Assembly: GCF_009662475.1 (NCBI RefSeq)
Contig: NZ_CP045571.1
Location: forward strand, 1,548,501 to 1,612,500
DNA: 64,000 nucleotides
Direction of reading: 5' to 3'
DNA from: Acidithiobacillus thiooxidans ATCC 19377
Lineage (GTDB): Bacteria > Pseudomonadota > Gammaproteobacteria > Acidithiobacillales > Acidithiobacillaceae
The translations under genes and the position numbers were made by a program. This document shows, one piece after another, positions 61,203 to 64,000 of this stretch; positions within the stretch are counted from its first letter, which is position 1; the number at the start of each line of letters is the position of its first letter. A model generated the notes under the pieces. It was not told the origin of the DNA, searched no databases, and was given only the letters and a program-made list of their open reading frames with translations.

Positions 61203-62841
61203 GCGGACGAAATTAGACCGGAAGGTGTCCCTGACAGAAAAGGACGGCGAGCTGATTGATCTGCCACCCGGTTGGGCTTTCACAATCCAGTGTCCCCATA
61301 TGGGCGAAGTCCATCTGGATTTTAACCGTTATCGGACGAATGGGAGGGAAGAGCTTGCTGAACAAATACGGGATGTTTTCTGGATGCTGCGCCATTCCTT
61401 GTCTGCAAAAAGCATTCAGACATATGAAAATATTGGCTTAAGACGCTTTTGGCTTTTTTTAGATGATTACGAACAAAATTACATTACAAATTTTAGCCAA
61501 ATTGATCGCCAGGTCGTTGATGATTTCTTGGTATGGTTAGGTCATAAAATATCTACAAAGGGAAAGAACAAAGGAAATAGTTTTCCTATAAATTCCCAAC
61601 AAAAAACATTTTATTTTGTTAAAAATATATTACTTAACTGCAAGAAATTAGATTTTAATGTCGCGAATAAGAAGTTAACATTTCCTGCAAATCCTTTTCC
61701 AAACTCTAATCGTAGTGCATTGCACCGTAAACCCTATTCACAAAATGAACAAAAACAGATTATCAATGCACTTAATGCAGATCTAAAAATAATCCATAGT
61801 GAAGACGCTAAAAAAATATCAGATTCCCAAATAATAGCCGTCCACTTGCTGATATTAGGGCTTGCAACTGGAAGAAACCTTAGCTGTTTATTGGATTTAC
61901 GGCACGATAGCATGCGATCACATCCAATGGATGGCCGCGACGTCCTGATAACTAAAAAACGTCGAGGTTATACAACATTGGCAACATCTCTGAGTAAAAA
62001 ATATGTGAAAAATGAACAAAAAAATATGGATACAATTCCTTCAAATATTAGTGAGCACTTCAACTTCTTTCGAAATTGGAGCAGATCCACCTATGGCGAT
62101 GCTCCAGAAGGATTACAGGGATATTTATTCCTTTGGCGTATAGCGCGTGACGAAAGAAAAGGGTTGCTCATCAAGTTGCAAGATTCGTCCGTAGGGAGAT
62201 TCGTGAAAACGTTTTCAAAGCGACACCGACTTCTGGACGACGAAGGAAAATTACTGAAACTCAATATATCGCGCCTGCGACCCACTATGGCCACGGATCT
62301 ATACCGGCGTACACGAGACGTGCGTCGTGTGCAGATGGCGCTAGGGCATGCGCAGGCCGATACCACGCTTCGATACTACGTCACACAACCCTTAGAATCA
62401 GAAAGAGATTATGCTTTTATAATTAATAGCATGGTGAATCAGTTCTCAAAGACGGAGGTAGAGGGTAAAGTCATGCTGGCAGCAGATGGTTCCGTGCCAC
62501 TGGAGAATATAAAAAATCTAATGAGTGGTGGATACAATACAGGGATAGCGCGGTGTCAAAATCCGTTTCGCGAAAACGAATCGGTGTGCAAGAAGTTTCT
62601 CACTTGTTTTCGTTGCCCCAATATGTGTGTTTTTGAGGATGATCTTTGGCGACTATTAAGCTTTTACTATAGGCTTTTAGCTGAACGTAGCAAAATCAAC
62701 CCCAACCATTGGGCCAAAACCTATGCGCCCATTATTCGACGCATAGATATAGATATTCTTCCAAACTTCTCCAGTTCTGTCGTCGCCTTAGCGAAGGAAA
62801 AAGCCCAAAAAGATCCACACCCTACCTGGCGGAGCGCTTAG
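61192..62841 (+). CDS. TnpB-like tyrosine recombinase
   Basis: 549 residues. Boxes: LATGRNLSCLLDL (Arg), ISRLRPTMATDLYRR (HxxR position, His not kept), VQMALGHAQADTTLRYYV (His and Tyr). A C-terminal Cys group (CKKFLTCFRCPNMCV) probably binds zinc, as in the large recombinases of the left module. The middle (61.4-62.1 kb) is notably AT-rich. It overlaps the upstream gene, and the next gene starts directly after its stop. Confidence 0.82.
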   Translation: MAIRRTKLDRKVSLTEKDGELIDLPPGWAFTIQCPHMGEVHLDFNRYRTNGREELAEQIRDVFWMLRHSLSAKSIQTYENIGLRRFWLFLDDYEQNYITNFSQIDRQVVDDFLVWLGHKISTKGKNKGNSFPINSQQKTFYFVKNILLNCKKLDFNVANKKLTFPANPFPNSNRSALHRKPYSQNEQKQIINALNADLKIIHSEDAKKISDSQIIAVHLLILGLATGRNLSCLLDLRHDSMRSHPMDGRDVLITKKRRGYTTLATSLSKKYVKNEQKNMDTIPSNISEHFNFFRNWSRSTYGDAPEGLQGYLFLWRIARDERKGLLIKLQDSSVGRFVKTFSKRHRLLDDEGKLLKLNISRLRPTMATDLYRRTRDVRRVQMALGHAQADTTLRYYVTQPLESERDYAFIINSMVNQFSKTEVEGKVMLAADGSVPLENIKNLMSGGYNTGIARCQNPFRENESVCKKFLTCFRCPNMCVFEDDLWRLLSFYYRLLAERSKINPNHWAKTYAPIIRRIDIDILPNFSSSVVALAKEKAQKDPHPTWRSA

Positions 62842-64000
62842 ATGGCAGCAGGAAATTTATCGTTTCGTGAATTTCGCGCATTGAGCCTGATTGAAAAGAT
62901 GAAAATACCTGTCTCTATGGATGTCGCTCGAGACGGTTCTTCAGTAGTGGTCAGCCGATTTGGCGATATTATATGGGACTTTTATCCGTTAATTCCACAA
63001 GATAATTTAAGCGAATCCGTAAAGAGAATATTATGGGATGTAGCCTTGCCGGATGGGAAAAGGTTGACTGATGCTGAATTTTTATCACTACTAATGGCCT
63101 CCAAGGAGTTTATATGGTCACTTTATGCTGAACCGGTAGAAGGGAAAAAGCGTCCTTCATTGCTTACAATAATTCACAAGCACGCTTATTTAAGGCATTT
63201 ATTGTACTGGATGACGAAAAATAAGATTCGTTCATTCTCAGAGTTGACTGGCCGCAGCATTGAATATTGTAATTATCTGAAGAACAAAAACAATAAACCA
63301 CTGAAGCCGGGAACTCTGCTAATGTATTTGGGTGTTGTTGAAGATTTATATAAACAACAAGATAAACTGAGTGATGCGATAAGAGCTCATCCATGGCCAT
63401 TGGAAACGACTTATTCTTTATCCGGCATACTTCAATCATCAAAAAACTACCGAATACCTTCGACAGAGTTTATTCCCGACGATTTTGCCGCTCTAATTGC
63501 TCAAAAAGCGATTGATTATGTTGTCAATAAATCTGATTATATATTGAAAATAGAAGAATTCTTTGATCCTTACGGGAAAATCAGCCCGTCAGACCAGTTG
63601 GAGTCATTAACAGCAAATATATCCGAGCCATACATTATAAGCACTAAAACCATTCTCAATAAAGAAAAAATATTATTGCGCACTGCTTGTTATATCATCA
63701 TTGCAATGTTTTCAGGAATACGCGATTCTGAAATAAAATCTCTTGAAACTGATTGTGTGATTCATAGACCAAGCAAAGATGGACTAGTAGATACGATCTG
63801 GATAAAAGGAATGATTTATAAAACTGGTCTGCGTCAAAAGTTATGGCAGGTACCGCCTATTGTAGAAACAGCAATTGATGTTTTGACTCGTTTATCGGAG
63901 CCATTGCGTTACATATTCGAACAGGAAGAGAAATATATAAAAGATCAATCAATTGAAAACCAAGGAATAATAAATATCGAACACAACAAAAGAATTAATA
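62842..64000 (+). CDS. Third tyrosine recombinase of right module (3' partial)
   Basis: The frame starts at the base after the preceding stop and stays open to the window end (386 codons). FSGIRDSEIKSLETDCV (about residue 292) is box I with its Arg. The HxxR and Tyr boxes are expected beyond the window. The N-terminal half (WDVALPDGKRLTDAEF) resembles the corresponding part of the 721-residue protein of the left module (WDMELPDGRNLL), which supports homology. AT-rich. Confidence 0.75.
   Translation, partial: MAAGNLSFREFRALSLIEKMKIPVSMDVARDGSSVVVSRFGDIIWDFYPLIPQDNLSESVKRILWDVALPDGKRLTDAEFLSLLMASKEFIWSLYAEPVEGKKRPSLLTIIHKHAYLRHLLYWMTKNKIRSFSELTGRSIEYCNYLKNKNNKPLKPGTLLMYLGVVEDLYKQQDKLSDAIRAHPWPLETTYSLSGILQSSKNYRIPSTEFIPDDFAALIAQKAIDYVVNKSDYILKIEEFFDPYGKISPSDQLESLTANISEPYIISTKTILNKEKILLRTACYIIIAMFSGIRDSEIKSLETDCVIHRPSKDGLVDTIWIKGMIYKTGLRQKLWQVPPIVETAIDVLTRLSEPLRYIFEQEEKYIKDQSIENQGIINIEHNKRIN

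Larger units (their letters stand above)
59891..64000 (+). mobile_element. Three-recombinase module (right), runs off window
   Basis: Three co-directional recombinase genes (376, 549 and at least 386 residues) start with a strong promoter at 59901. Order, size steps and tight coupling match the left module, but the proteins are clearly different. The left edge is placed at 59891 because the PLD frame loses homology there. The rest, including any tnpC-like gene and the far end, is outside the window. Confidence 0.72.

Overview
The window looks like chromosomal plus horizontally acquired DNA of an acidophilic sulfur- and metal-oxidising proteobacterium, most likely Acidithiobacillus or a close relative. 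This is inferred from the sulfur/persulfide genes, the many periplasmic thiol-disulfide proteins, a copper-peptide type operon and the mixture of IS families; there is no rRNA or tRNA to prove it.

Region 1 (1-12.2 kb, + strand) is a compact gene train. It holds a persulfide-dioxygenase-like hydrolase (cut by the window edge), an ArsR regulator, an MFS carrier, a DsrE-like protein and an OsmC protein. These are followed by dsbD, two DsbG-like oxidoreductases, and a three-gene bufferin/MNIO-type RiPP operon (short Cys precursor, DUF692 enzyme, DUF2063 partner). An IS element then separates these from a third DsbG-like gene and a frameshifted lnt. The arrangement suggests thiol and probably copper management in the envelope.

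Region 2 (12.5-18.7 kb, - strand) is a Tn554-like module of three tyrosine recombinases plus a small coiled-coil protein. It has its own strong promoter and cuts a recJ gene.

Region 3 (18.7-27 kb, mostly - strand) is a run of small accessory genes (two of them under 55 codons, plus a 95-codon gene with a TTG start), a fourth DsbG-like protein, an outer-membrane barrel and a GNAT protein. It is interrupted by an IS21-family element with a clean 8-bp target duplication.

Region 4 (27.5-33 kb) has a broken DUF4338-ISAs1 transposase next to a different recombinase trio: tyrosine recombinase, small HTH protein, and a zinc-ribbon protein with a degenerate recombinase fold. A GIY-YIG protein follows.

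Region 5 (33-42 kb) carries an AT-rich two-gene cassette with a degenerate ImmA/IrrE motif, a HipA-like kinase with its partner, and a PrpD / GAPDH-like / MFS operon with a LysR regulator beyond it. It also contains a graveyard of IS and LuxR fragments.

Region 6 (42.5-59.9 kb) is a defence and DNA-processing island: RecG-like helicase, TnpB, type IIG restriction-modification enzyme, DUF559 nuclease, conjugation-like fragments, ISL3-type transposase, type II restriction-modification pair, UvrD-like helicase, a nucleoside deoxyribosyltransferase-like protein and a PLD nuclease. Two solo IS200/IS605-type right-end hairpins lie inside it.

Region 7 (59.9-64 kb, + strand) is a second three-recombinase module, running off the window. 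It appears to have cut the 5' end of the PLD gene. The two recombinase modules point away from each other and bracket about 41 kb of accessory DNA.
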